From: Streptomyces dioscori
GTDB lineage: Bacteria; Actinomycetota; Actinomycetes; Streptomycetales; Streptomycetaceae
Assembly: GCF_003024195.1 (NCBI RefSeq)
Contig: NZ_KZ679067.1
Location: forward strand, 1-64,000
Direction of reading: 5' to 3'
DNA: 64,000 nt
Below, piece after piece: positions 17,054 to 25,325 of the stretch (the stretch's first letter is position 1; each line of letters starts with the position of its first letter). Both the position numbers and the translations under genes were made by a program. The notes under the pieces were generated by a model. It searched no databases. It was not told the DNA's origin and saw nothing but the letters and a program-made list of their open reading frames with translations.

Positions 17054-17589
17054 AGCCCCGCCGATCGGGCCTCGCCCAGCTCGGTGAGCCGGTCGCGCAG
17101 CCGTTCCGCCTCCGCCGGTACGAGCCCCGGGATACGGGCGTCCGTCGCCGCGGCGGCCGTGTGCAGCTGCACGCTCGCCAGCCCGAAGTGCCGCTCCACG
17201 GGACCGGAGGTCACCTCGACCAACTGCATGCGCCCGTACGGCACGACGGTCTCCTCGTGCCACAGGACACCCCGGCTGATCAGCAGGTCGTCCGCGCGCT
17301 CGGCATAGCGCCAGGAACGCCAGTTGCGCCCCAGCACCGGCCAGCCCCACAGCAGCGCGGCCAGCGGCAGCAGCGCGAAGGCCGCCCAGGCGGGCCCGGC
17401 GAACAGGCCGAGCAGCAGGCCCGTGGCGAGGGTCAGCAGACCCAGCCACACCACCAGCAGCAGCCGTCGCATCCTCAGCAGCCCCGGCGGCAGCGCGATC
17501 CACACCGGCTCGTCCGCCGGTCGCCCCGCTGCCCGCCCGGTCGGCCGTCCCGCTGTCTGCCCCGCGTTTTCCGAGGTCCCCGTCTCCAT
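17050..17589 (-). CDS. PH-domain (bPH2) membrane protein
   Basis: The 179-residue product has a polar N-terminus (Arg/Pro/Gly-rich, about 35 residues), two membrane helices (about 47-70 and 72-92), and one bPH2 domain. The domain contains SRGVLWHEETVVPYGRMQLVE, a common feature of the family. It is translationally coupled to the larger two-domain PH protein, an arrangement also known for YdbS/YdbT pairs. TACGCT lies 6 nt before the ATG at 17589 on this strand, suggesting a leaderless mRNA and fixing the start. It is divergent from the NuoD-like gene, with 31 nt between the start codons, so the two promoters overlap. Confidence 0.85.
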   Translation of the reverse strand: METGTSENAGQTAGRPTGRAAGRPADEPVWIALPPGLLRMRRLLLVVWLGLLTLATGLLLGLFAGPAWAAFALLPLAALLWGWPVLGRNWRSWRYAERADDLLISRGVLWHEETVVPYGRMQLVEVTSGPVERHFGLASVQLHTAAAATDARIPGLVPAEAERLRDRLTELGEARSAGL

Positions 17590-17595
17590 GCAGCA

Positions 17596-17601
17596 AGCGT
17601 A
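17596..17601 (-). promoter_or_regulatory. -10 box of predicted leaderless PH operon transcript
   Basis: On the minus strand TACGCT is followed by 6 nt and the ATG at 17589. It lies inside the 31-nt gap to the divergent nuoD-like gene. Confidence 0.45.
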
Positions 17602-17620
17602 CGTACGACACACTGTCCGC

Positions 17621-18772
17621 ATGACTCCTACGACGGAGACCATGGTCGGTATCGGCGGCGCCGCGGAGAGCACCGACATGGTGCTCAACATCGGGCCCCA
17701 GCATCCGTCCACCCACGGCGTACTCCGGCTGAAGCTGGTCCTGGACGGTGAGCGGATCCAGCACGCGGAGCCGGTGATCGGCTATATGCACCGCGGCGCG
17801 GAGAAGCTCTTCGAGGCGCGCGACTACCGGCAGATCATCATGCTGGCCAACCGCCACGACTGGCTCTCGGCGTTCTCGAACGAGCTGGGCGTGGTCCTCG
17901 GTGTGGAGCGGATGCTCGGCATGGAGGTGCCCCCGCGCGCGGTGTGGACCCGCACGCTCCTGGCCGAGCTGAACCGGGTCCTGAACCACCTGATGTTCCT
18001 CGGGTCGTACCCGCTGGAACTGGGCGGGATCACCCCGATCTTCTACGCGTTCACCGAGCGCGAGGAGCTGCAGCACGTCATGGAGGAGGTCTCCGGCGGG
18101 CGCATGCACTACATGTTCAACCGGGTGGGCGGCCTCAAGGAGGACCTGCCGGCCGGCTGGGCCACGCGCGCGCGGGAGGCCGTTTCCGGGGTGCGCTCCC
18201 GGATGGACCGCTTCGACGGCCTGGTGCTCGGCAACGAGATCTTCCGGGGGCGTACGCGCGGTGTCGGAGTGCTCTCGCCCGAAGCGGTGCACGCCTACGG
18301 AGTGAGCGGGCCGATCGCACGCGCCTCGGGTGTCGACTTCGACCTGCGCCGGGACGAGCCGTACCTCGCGTACGGCGAACTCCAGGACACCCTGAAGGTC
18401 GTCACGCGCCAGGAGGGTGACTGCCTGGCCCGTTTCGAGTGCCTCCTGGAGCAGACCCACAACGCGCTGGACCTCGCGGAAGCCTGTCTGGACCGGCTCG
18501 CGGAGCTGCCGCCCGGCCCGATCAACCAGCGGCTCCCCAAGGTCCTGAAGGCCCCCGAGGGCCACACGTACGCCTGGACCGAGAACCCCCTCGGCATCAA
18601 CGGCTACTACCTCGTCAGCAAGGGCGAGAAGACCCCGTACCGGCTGAAGCTGCGCTCGGCGTCCTACAACAACATCCAGGCGCTCACCGAGCTGCTGCCG
18701 GGCACGCTGGTCGCGGACATGGTGGCGATCCTGGGCTCGCTGTTCTTCGTGGTCGGGGACATCGACAAGTAG
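17621..18772 (+). CDS. nuoD2: Stand-alone NADH-quinone oxidoreductase subunit D homologue (NuoD2 type)
   Basis: The 383-residue protein is a complete 49-kDa/NuoD family member: the GPQHPSTHG block at residues 25-33 (quinone-site histidines), IGYMHRGAEKL at 53-63, and the normal end FFVVGDID. It lacks the N-terminal extension of operon-encoded NuoD. No other nuo gene is nearby, so it is a second copy outside the main complex I operon, as found in other Streptomyces. It could replace NuoD in a variant complex or belong to another oxidoreductase. Arg58, in the HRG motif, corresponds to Arg85 of mature mammalian NDUFS2, which is methylated by NDUFAF7; a homologue of that enzyme is encoded next door, facing this gene. 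Confidence 0.9.
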   Translation: MTPTTETMVGIGGAAESTDMVLNIGPQHPSTHGVLRLKLVLDGERIQHAEPVIGYMHRGAEKLFEARDYRQIIMLANRHDWLSAFSNELGVVLGVERMLGMEVPPRAVWTRTLLAELNRVLNHLMFLGSYPLELGGITPIFYAFTEREELQHVMEEVSGGRMHYMFNRVGGLKEDLPAGWATRAREAVSGVRSRMDRFDGLVLGNEIFRGRTRGVGVLSPEAVHAYGVSGPIARASGVDFDLRRDEPYLAYGELQDTLKVVTRQEGDCLARFECLLEQTHNALDLAEACLDRLAELPPGPINQRLPKVLKAPEGHTYAWTENPLGINGYYLVSKGEKTPYRLKLRSASYNNIQALTELLPGTLVADMVAILGSLFFVVGDIDK

Positions 18773-18815
18773 GGCCCGTCCGGGGCGGGCGGGGTCCGTC
18801 GGCAGCAAGCAGGGC

Positions 18816-18850
18816 CCGTCGACGGGCAGGGCTCTACGTAGAGGGCTGTC
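18816..18850. terminator. Palindromic region between nuoD2 and the MidA-type gene
   Basis: Two palindromes, CCCGTCGACGGG and CTCTACGTAGAG (18832-18843), lie between the convergent stop codons; the second slightly overlaps the end of the methyltransferase gene. They may act as a weak bidirectional terminator. Confidence 0.4.
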
Positions 18851-19943
18851 TCGTTTCCGGGAGGGGGCCCTGCGGCGGGTCCGGGAGCGGGTCCGCAAGG
18901 GGGTTCCGGAGCGGGTTCGGGATGCCGACCGGCTGGGTCAGCCAGCCGAAGTCGCCCAGGCCGCCCCGGGCGGTCAGTTCGGCTGCCTCGCCCGCGCCCG
19001 CGAGGGCCCGTACATAGGCCGCCGGGTCCGTGGAGGCCAGGGCCAGGGACGGCCGCCCGCCGCTCACGCCCAGCATCCGCAGCGCGTCCCGCTGGCTCAG
19101 CAGCCGGCCGCCGGGCAGGGCGCACGCGTCCAGCGCCACATGGGCGGTGATGTCGCAGGAGCCGTCCGGCACGGGGGCCGTCTCCCGGCCCTCCCGGAAG
19201 CCCGTCAGCGTCCCGAAGGGCGGCCGTGCGCCCGCGCTGTGCCCGTAGTCGACGGCTACGGCCAGACCGCGGCCCAGAGCCGCCACGGCGGACGCCCAGG
19301 CGGTGTCCCTGGGCAGCCCGATCTCGGCCCGCAGACCTTCGACGGGGAGCTGGCCGCCCGGCGGGCCCGTGAGCGGCCACCACTTCTCCAGCCAGCGCGC
19401 GTCCGCGCCCCCCACCGGCGCCCCGGGGGACTCCGTCCCGGCCGCGTCCACCAGGACGAGGCGGGGCACCCCGTGCGCGTCCACCTCGACCACGTCCACC
19501 GGCACGTTGTCGAGCCACTCGTTGGCGAACAGGAGGCCCGTGACGCCCTGCGGGGGCTCCGGGAGCCACTCGATCCGGTGGTCGAGTCCGGCGGGGCGGG
19601 CGGCGCGCTCCACCGCGTACCCGCGCGCGCGGGAGGCCACTTCGGCGGGGAGCGCCTTCAGGACGGCACCCACCAGTTCGCCGCGGCCCGCGCCCAGGTC
19701 GACGAAGGCGAGTTCGGCGGGGTGGGCGAGGGCCTCGTCGACGAGGCGCAGCAGCCGGGCCACGGCCCCCGCGAACAGCGGTGACGCGTGCACCGAGGTG
19801 CGGAAATGGCCCGCGGGACCCTCCGGCCTGCGATAGAAACCGCGCGGCCCGTACAGCGCTTCCTCGGTCGCCGGGCGCCACCCGCGCATCCCGCCCGCCG
19901 CCCCACGCTCCACTGCGCCCACCCCTGTTTCCCTCGCTGTCAC
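18834..19943 (-). CDS. MidA/NDUFAF7-type (DUF185) SAM-dependent protein methyltransferase
   Basis: The 369-residue protein has the DUF185 architecture: an N-terminal YGPRGFYRR...FRTSVHASPLF segment and the SAM-binding motif FVDLGAGRGEL near residue 80. The family-specific FANEWLDNVPVDVV block and an AVDYGHSAGARP segment follow. In eukaryotes the family member NDUFAF7 dimethylates an arginine of complex I subunit NDUFS2 and is needed for assembly. Here the gene converges on a NuoD-type gene that keeps this arginine. TAGCCT lies 6 nt before the GTG at 19943, supporting the start. The last 25 residues are Pro/Leu-rich and reach into the palindromic spacer. Family assignment is good; the substrate is inferred from relatives and context. 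Confidence 0.85.
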   Translation of the reverse strand: MTARETGVGAVERGAAGGMRGWRPATEEALYGPRGFYRRPEGPAGHFRTSVHASPLFAGAVARLLRLVDEALAHPAELAFVDLGAGRGELVGAVLKALPAEVASRARGYAVERAARPAGLDHRIEWLPEPPQGVTGLLFANEWLDNVPVDVVEVDAHGVPRLVLVDAAGTESPGAPVGGADARWLEKWWPLTGPPGGQLPVEGLRAEIGLPRDTAWASAVAALGRGLAVAVDYGHSAGARPPFGTLTGFREGRETAPVPDGSCDITAHVALDACALPGGRLLSQRDALRMLGVSGGRPSLALASTDPAAYVRALAGAGEAAELTARGGLGDFGWLTQPVGIPNPLRNPLADPLPDPPQGPLPETRQPST

Positions 19944-19949
19944 CGCGCC

Positions 19950-19955
19950 AGGCTA
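19950..19955 (-). promoter_or_regulatory. -10 box of predicted leaderless MidA-type gene
   Basis: On the minus strand TAGCCT is followed by 6 nt and the GTG at 19943. Confidence 0.45.
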
Positions 19956-20048
19956 AGCGGCAAGTTCACAGCGGCCTCCACCTTGGGGAGTACAAGCACC
20001 GGTTACGGATCGACCCTCCGGTTGACCCCTGCACACAGCACGCTTCCC

Positions 20049-20054
20049 TACGCT
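20049..20054 (+). promoter_or_regulatory. -10 box of predicted leaderless histidine-kinase gene
   Basis: TACGCT is followed by 7 nt and GTG 20062. TTGACC lies further upstream, at a spacing too long to be a normal -35. Confidence 0.5.
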
Positions 20055-20061
20055 GGGTTAC

Positions 20062-21270
20062 GTGCAGCGCCTCTATGAACTTCTCCGCAGGCACCCGACA
20101 TGGGTCGACGGCTTCTGGGCCGTCGTCCTGCTCGGGATCTCGGTCGCGAGCGGAACGGCCGGGCAGGAGAATTCCGACTCCGGGACCGACCATCTGGCCG
20201 TCACCCTTCCGATCACCCTGCTGCTCTGCCTGGTGATCGCGCTGCGCAGGCGGCTGCCCGAGTCGATGCTGATCCTCGCCGTCTCCATGGGCGGGGCACA
20301 GCTGGTGCTGGACATGCCGTTGGCGCCGGCCGACTTCGCGCTGCTGGTGATCACCTACACGGTCGCCTCGAACGGCACCCGCTGGGCGTCCCGGCTCGCC
20401 CTCACGGCCGGCCTGCTCGCGGCACCGCTGGCGCAGCTGCGCTGGCCGGAGGAGCACCAGAGCGCCGCCGGGCAGGTGGCGATAGTGATCTTCCAGACGG
20501 TCCCCTTCGCCCTCGCCTGGGTCCTCGGGGACTCCCTGCGGACCCGCCGCGCCTACTTCGCGCAGTTGGAGGAGCGGGCCGCGCGCCTGGAGAAGGAGCG
20601 TGAGGCGCAGGCCAAGGTCGCGGTCGCCGCCGAGCGGGCCCGGATCGCTCGCGAGCTGCACGACGTCGTCGCGCACAACGTCTCGGTGATGGTGGTCCAG
20701 GCCGACGGCGCGGCGTACGTCCTCGACTCCGCCCCCGACCAGGCCAAGAAGGCCCTGGAGATCATCTCCGGGACGGGGCGGCAGGCCCTCGCCGAGATGC
20801 GCCGCCTCCTCGGTGTGCTGCGCACCGGCGAGCACCAGGAGTCCGGCGAGTACGTGCCGCAGCCCGATGTGGAACAGCTCGACGACCTGATCGAGCAGTG
20901 CCGGGGTTCCGGTCTCCCGGTCGACTTCAAGATCGAGGGCACGCCGCGTCCGCTGCCCAGCGGCGTCGAGCTGACCGCGTACCGCATCGTGCAGGAGGCG
21001 CTCACCAACACCCGTAAGCACGGGGGGCCGAACGCGGGGGCGAGTGTGCGCCTGGTCTACTTCGACGACGGCCTCGGCCTGCTCGTCGAGGACGACGGCA
21101 AGGGCGCCCCGCACGAGCTGTACGAGGAGGGCGGGGTGGACGGCCAGGGCCACGGACTGATCGGTATGCGCGAGCGCATCGGCATGGTCGGCGGCACCCT
21201 GGACGCCGGGCCGCGTCCCGGCGGGGGTTTCCGCATCAGCGCCCTGCTTCCGCTCAAGCCCGCTCACTGA
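20062..21270 (+). CDS. NarL-type sensor histidine kinase
   Basis: The 402-residue kinase has four to six membrane helices in the first 155 residues with very short external loops, so it probably senses something in the membrane. A linker helix follows (160-195), then the HisKA_3 dimerisation domain with ERARIARELHDVVAHN, in which His200 is the phosphorylation site. The C-terminal HATPase has the N-box NTRKHGGPNAG and the G-box GHGLIGMRERIGMVGG. The GTG start is supported by a TACGCT box 7 nt upstream. The cognate regulator follows 57 nt downstream, making a two-gene operon. The signal is unknown. Confidence 0.92.
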   Translation: MQRLYELLRRHPTWVDGFWAVVLLGISVASGTAGQENSDSGTDHLAVTLPITLLLCLVIALRRRLPESMLILAVSMGGAQLVLDMPLAPADFALLVITYTVASNGTRWASRLALTAGLLAAPLAQLRWPEEHQSAAGQVAIVIFQTVPFALAWVLGDSLRTRRAYFAQLEERAARLEKEREAQAKVAVAAERARIARELHDVVAHNVSVMVVQADGAAYVLDSAPDQAKKALEIISGTGRQALAEMRRLLGVLRTGEHQESGEYVPQPDVEQLDDLIEQCRGSGLPVDFKIEGTPRPLPSGVELTAYRIVQEALTNTRKHGGPNAGASVRLVYFDDGLGLLVEDDGKGAPHELYEEGGVDGQGHGLIGMRERIGMVGGTLDAGPRPGGGFRISALLPLKPAH

Positions 21271-21327
21271 CACGTGCACGCATGCGACAACGCGTACGCG
21301 CATTCGAACCGACCGGAGGACCTCCCC

Positions 21328-21999
21328 ATGCCGATCCGCGTGATGCTCGTCGACGACCAGGCGCTGCTGCGCACCGGGTTCCGGATGGTGCTCGACGCCC
21401 AGCCGGACATGGAGGTCGTGGCCGAGGCGGGCGACGGTGTGGAGGCCCTGCAGGCGCTGCGCGGCAGGGACGTCGACGTGGTCCTGATGGACGTCCGCAT
21501 GCCGAAGCTGGACGGGGTGGAGACGACCCGCCGCATCTGCTCCGACCCGAACCCGCCGAAGGTGCTGATCCTCACCACCTTCGACCTCGACGAGTACGCC
21601 TTCTCGGGGCTCAAGGCGGGGGCCTCCGGCTTCATGCTCAAGGACGTGCCGCCCGGTGAGCTGCTCGCCGCGATCCGGTCCGTGCACAGCGGGGACGCGG
21701 TGGTCGCGCCCTCGACGACGCGGCGCCTGCTGGACCGCTTCGCGCCGCTGCTGCCGAGTGCCGGGAAGGATCCGCAGCACAAGGAACTGGAGCGGCTGAC
21801 CGGGCGGGAGCGGGAGGTCATGATCCTGGTCGCCCAGGGCCTGTCCAACGGCGAGATCGCGGCCCGCCTGGTCCTCTCCGAAGCGACGGTCAAGACCCAC
21901 GTGGGCCGCATCCTCACGAAGCTGGGGTTGCGGGACCGGGTCCAGGTCGTGGTCCTGGCGTACGAGACGGGCCTGGTACGGGCGGGCGGCCAGGCCTGA
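21328..21999 (+). CDS. NarL/LuxR-type response regulator
   Basis: The 223-residue regulator has a receiver domain (residues 1-120) with phosphoacceptor Asp55 in VVLMDVRMPK, the acidic pair Asp9/Asp10 and a conserved KDVPPGEL region containing the receiver lysine. The C-terminal LuxR helix-turn-helix is at about 155-215 (LTGREREVMILVAQGLSNGEIA). It should be phosphorylated by the kinase encoded just upstream. The ATG has a strong GGAGGA ribosome site. The gene ends at a spacer of four dispersed repeats that separates it from the convergent ArsR-type gene. Confidence 0.93.
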   Translation: MPIRVMLVDDQALLRTGFRMVLDAQPDMEVVAEAGDGVEALQALRGRDVDVVLMDVRMPKLDGVETTRRICSDPNPPKVLILTTFDLDEYAFSGLKAGASGFMLKDVPPGELLAAIRSVHSGDAVVAPSTTRRLLDRFAPLLPSAGKDPQHKELERLTGREREVMILVAQGLSNGEIAARLVLSEATVKTHVGRILTKLGLRDRVQVVVLAYETGLVRAGGQA

Positions 22000-22069
22000 G
22001 GGCCCACCCGGCTCGCCCCGCCGCCGGCGCTGCGGCCGTCCGGATGCGGCCACCCGGTGGGGGCTGGTC

Positions 22070-22310
22070 GCGCAGTTCCCCGCGCCCCTGAGGGGGTGGT
22101 GTCGCGCGTTGTGCGTACGTGCGGGCCGGTGGGGGTTGCCCGCGCAGTTCCCCGCGCCCCTGAGGGGGCGGGGGTGGCGGTGTCCGTTGTCGGGTGACGG
22201 TCGTGTGTGGCTGGTCGCGCAGTTCCTCGCGCCCCTAGGTCGACGAGGGCCGGGGTACGTCGTACAGGTTCCCCGCGCCCATGGCCCCTCAGGGGCGCGG
22301 GGAACTGCGC
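22070..22310. repeat. Cluster of four dispersed core repeats between convergent genes
   Basis: Forward copies lie at 22070-22088, 22142-22160 and 22217-22235 (one mismatch), and a reverse copy at 22292-22310. They occupy most of the 366-nt gap between the response regulator and the ArsR-type gene. Near 22268-22310 a partial forward and a full reverse copy can form one long hairpin. I see no gene in this gap. Confidence 0.85.
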
Positions 22311-22365
22311 GGCTCGCCCCCACCGGCCCGCAGCCGAAAGCAACCGGCACCCCCCCGCGGAGCGG

Positions 22366-23472
22366 TCAGCGGAGGACGCCCTCCAGGAAGTCGCTGCCCA
22401 GGCGTGCCACCATCGTGACGTCCAACTGGTGCAGGACGTACCGCCCGCGCCGGCGCGTGGTCAGCAGCCCCGCCTTCTTCAGCACGCTCAGATGCCGCGA
22501 TATCTCCGGAGCCGTCATCCCGTGCGTCTGCGCCAGCTCGCTCGTGGTGAACGCGCTGCGCGCCAGGCTCCGGCACAGCCGCATCCGCATCGGATGGGAC
22601 AGGGCCGTCATCCGCAGCGTCAGCTGCTCGACGGAGGTCGGGACCGTCAGCTCCGGGGAGCCGACCGGGTAGTGGATCACCGGCTGCCACCCGTACCGGT
22701 GCAGCACCATGAGGTGCGGCCAGCCGAGGCTCGTCGGCACCAGCAGGAGACTGCCCGCCCGGATCGACGTACGGCCGTGGCCCAGCTTGTCGACGACGAT
22801 CCGGCCCCCGGTCTCGTCGAGCGTCACCGCCGCCGACACGGACGCCAGGGCCTCGCCCAGGCCCCGCCGGCCGAGCAGGTCCGTCTTGCGGCGGGCGTCC
22901 GCCGCGAGCTGGTGGCGCAGCCGGGACCAGGTGTCGGCGAAGAACGCCTCGTCGCAGTCCTCCAGGAACTGCCGCAGCCAGGCCCGGATCCGCGGCGGGT
23001 CGGCCAGCAGCCGCTCGGTGAACTCCGCCGGCCGCGGCCCCCGCGCGGCGGCCAGCTCAAGGGCCCGCCGACGGGAGGCGGGGTCGACCAGGGCACCGGC
23101 GCCCTGCATGTCGTACGGCATCGCGCAGGTGAACTCCAGGGCCGCGTCCACGAACTGCTCGTCCGTCAGCTTGTCGAGCAGGTCCAGCTCCTCGGCGAGG
23201 GTGGCGCCGGGGAGCGTGCTGCCGCCTGCCGCTCCCGCGTACGGCAGGAACAGGTCCGAGAACGTCGTCCGCCACAGGAAGTCCGCCTCGCACATCCGGT
23301 CGGCCAGATGCGGGTCGAGACGGGCGGTCACACCGGTCGCCCAGCCCTGGAGGCCGGGATGGTGGGCCGGCTCGGCCAGCGCGTGCAGTGCCATGCACAA
23401 CTCGGCCAGGGGCGAGGGCACGACGGCCACCCGCTCCCTGCGCAGCCCGGAGATGTCGATGGTCACGCTCAT
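22366..23472 (-). CDS. ArsR-type transcription regulator with N-terminal DUF5937 domain
   Basis: The 368-residue protein carries a long N-terminal all-helical region that matches DUF5937 of actinobacteria. A C-terminal winged helix follows (about residues 275-355: LSHPMRMRLCRSLARSAFTTSELAQ, then APEISRHLSVLKKAGLLTTRR). No metal-binding cysteine set is seen, so the ligand is unlikely to be arsenic or a heavy metal; DUF5937 may hold the effector site. The ATG at 23472 has a GAGG site; a GTG five codons earlier is possible. It is divergent from a small gene, with a perfect 10-bp inverted repeat between them that is the likely operator. Confidence 0.85.
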   Translation of the reverse strand: MSVTIDISGLRRERVAVVPSPLAELCMALHALAEPAHHPGLQGWATGVTARLDPHLADRMCEADFLWRTTFSDLFLPYAGAAGGSTLPGATLAEELDLLDKLTDEQFVDAALEFTCAMPYDMQGAGALVDPASRRRALELAAARGPRPAEFTERLLADPPRIRAWLRQFLEDCDEAFFADTWSRLRHQLAADARRKTDLLGRRGLGEALASVSAAVTLDETGGRIVVDKLGHGRTSIRAGSLLLVPTSLGWPHLMVLHRYGWQPVIHYPVGSPELTVPTSVEQLTLRMTALSHPMRMRLCRSLARSAFTTSELAQTHGMTAPEISRHLSVLKKAGLLTTRRRGRYVLHQLDVTMVARLGSDFLEGVLR

Positions 23473-23509
23473 GACCTCATGGTGCACCCCGCCACCGACA
23501 ACGCGGCCC

Positions 23510-23534
23510 TCGATTGACGAGCGCCGTCAATCGA
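23510..23534. promoter_or_regulatory. Candidate operator: 10-bp inverted repeat
   Basis: TCGATTGACG (23510-23519) and CGTCAATCGA (23525-23534) flank the spacer AGCGC. The location, 38 nt upstream of the ArsR-type start and in the divergent promoter region, suggests autoregulation and control of the small gene at 23696. Confidence 0.65.
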
Positions 23535-23695
23535 CGGGACGGCGACGGGGGGCCCGGCGCACGCTGGGTCCACCGGGGCACCGCGGGGCCCACGGAGAAC
23601 GCCCGGAACCGGAACCGATGTCGCGAGCGCAAGCGCGCCGATGTCGGAACCGGTCCCGGCAGACGTCCGTACCCGTCCCGAGAAGGCGATCCGTC

Positions 23696-23989
23696 ATGAG
23701 CATCACGCAGCAGTACCTACTGGACACCTATCGCGCCCGGCAGCATGGCGACCCGACCCCGCCCGCCCCCGGCGCCCACGACTGGCAGGTCATGCGGGAA
23801 CTGCCCGACCACCGGCGGTTCCGCGCGGTCCTGGCCGGCCGCCCTGCCCGGGGCCGGGGGCGGGTACGGGCGGCCTGGGCGCGCCTGTTCACCCGCCCGA
23901 GCGGGAAGGCCGATCCGACCGGGCCGGCCGCCCCGACCAGGCCGGCCGGCCCGGTGATCAGCGGGGAATGCGCGCCACGAACTCCCTGA
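23696..23989 (+). CDS. Small conserved basic protein of Streptomyces, function unknown
   Basis: The product has 97 residues, starting MSITQQYLLDTYRARQHG. Its middle part is Arg-rich (RFRAVLAGRPARGRGRVRAAW), suggesting nucleic-acid or membrane contact. It has no recognised domain. The ATG at 23696 is chosen because a GAGAAGG site lies upstream and the N-terminus looks conserved; the much longer open frame upstream is antisense to the regulator gene. Its 3' end overlaps the convergent aldolase-like gene by 32 nt. The divergent ArsR-type regulator and its inverted repeat suggest that this gene is the controlled target. Confidence 0.65.
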   Translation: MSITQQYLLDTYRARQHGDPTPPAPGAHDWQVMRELPDHRRFRAVLAGRPARGRGRVRAAWARLFTRPSGKADPTGPAAPTRPAGPVISGECAPRTP

Positions 23990-25127
23990 CGGCGGCCCGT
24001 ACGTCGTCCGCCGTCCACTCCAGGCCCGGCGCGCCCACCGTGACCTCGGTGTACGCGAGGCCGGGGCCGCGCAGGTCCCAGACCTGCGGGAAGAGTGACA
24101 CGCCCGTCTCCTCCGCCTGCAGCGTCCCCGCGTCGGTCAGGTCGTCGGCCTCGTACGGCAGCCACACCTGGAACTGGTGCGTGTGCGGCTCCTCGGGGTG
24201 GACCCGCGCCCAGGGGAGCCCCGCCGCGGCGAACCCTTCCCGCAGCGCCGCGGCGACCACGCGCGCGTGGGCCACGTACTCGGGGAGGCGTGGCAGTTCC
24301 CGCTCCAGGCCGATCAGCGCGGACAGGGCGGTGGGGAACTGCTGGAGGATCTGGCCGCCGTACCGGTGGCGCCAGGCCTTCGCCTCGTCGACGAGTGTCC
24401 GCGGGCCCGCGAGCGCGGCGCCGCCGAAGCCGCCCAGCGACTTGTAGAAGGACACGTAGACGCTGTCCGCGAGGTCCGCGATCTCGGCCGTGGAGCGGCC
24501 GAAATGCGTGCCGCACTCCCACAGGCGGGCCCCGTCGAAGTGCACGACGGCGTCGCGTTCGCGTGCCGCGTCCGTGACGGCGACCAGCTTCTCCCAGGAG
24601 GGCAGCAGGAAACCGGCCTCCCGGAGAGGCAGTTCGAGGAACAGCGCCCCGAAGGGCTCGTCCAGGTCGCGCACCTCGTCGGCGGAGGGCATCCGCGGCT
24701 CGCTCGTGGGATGGACGGTCCGCAGGCCGCTGAGGGCGCTGAAGGAATGCCTCTCGTGGACCTCCGGGTGGGACAGGGGATGCATCGCCACCGTCGCGTT
24801 GCCCGTACGGCCCGCCCAGCAGCGCAGCGCCACCTGCTGGGCCATGGTCCCCGACGGGAAGAAGGCGGCGGCCTCCTTGCCGAGCAGGGCGGCGACGCGC
24901 TCCTCCAGGGTCTCGACGATCCCGTTGCCGTACATGTCCACCGGCAGGTCCAGGTCGTACACGTCCGGCGCGGCTTCCGTGAGACCGGTCAGCAGCTCAC
25001 CGACCGTGGCGCGGAAACCGGGCCGCCACAGCGCCCGCCGGGCCCCCCGCCAGGCGACCCTGCGCCGCTCCCGCCGCTGTTCGGGCGTCTGCTCCGCCAC
25101 TTCCGACCCCTGCCCCGCATCGCTCAT
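23958..25127 (-). CDS. PLP-dependent threonine-aldolase / beta-eliminating lyase family enzyme
   Basis: The 389-residue fold-type I enzyme has the family landmarks DMYGNGIVETLEERVAALLG near residue 65 and FFPSGTMAQQVALR. The PLP-binding aspartate lies in VVHFDGARLWE. The lysine that forms the Schiff base is in VSFYKSLGGFGGAAL. Low-specificity threonine aldolases cleave L-threonine or allo-threonine to glycine and acetaldehyde. The N-terminus carries about 60 extra residues rich in Arg and Glu. ATG 25127 is preceded by CCGGAG. It converges on, and overlaps by 32 nt, the small gene before it. Confidence 0.88.
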   Translation of the reverse strand: MSDAGQGSEVAEQTPEQRRERRRVAWRGARRALWRPGFRATVGELLTGLTEAAPDVYDLDLPVDMYGNGIVETLEERVAALLGKEAAAFFPSGTMAQQVALRCWAGRTGNATVAMHPLSHPEVHERHSFSALSGLRTVHPTSEPRMPSADEVRDLDEPFGALFLELPLREAGFLLPSWEKLVAVTDAARERDAVVHFDGARLWECGTHFGRSTAEIADLADSVYVSFYKSLGGFGGAALAGPRTLVDEAKAWRHRYGGQILQQFPTALSALIGLERELPRLPEYVAHARVVAAALREGFAAAGLPWARVHPEEPHTHQFQVWLPYEADDLTDAGTLQAEETGVSLFPQVWDLRGPGLAYTEVTVGAPGLEWTADDVRAAVREFVARIPR

Positions 25128-25325
25128 GCTCCGGATGATGCAGGACGCCACGACGAGGAGCACGCGAATTGAACGGCGGCCTCCGTGCCGTGCCGGGGGC
25201 TGTGGATTTCCCACAGGCTGTGGACAAGAACCTGTGGACAGAAAAACGGCCTCGGACCGATCGCGTTAACATGACGAGAAAGCGTCCGGTACCCCGAGCG
25301 GACTGGAACGGAAGGCCGCCGTCGA

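Noticed and set aside
15635..18898. A minus-strand open frame of 1087 codons
   Set aside because: Its first part is antisense to nuoD2 and has no protein-like composition; only the part from 17053 down matches the PH-domain family.
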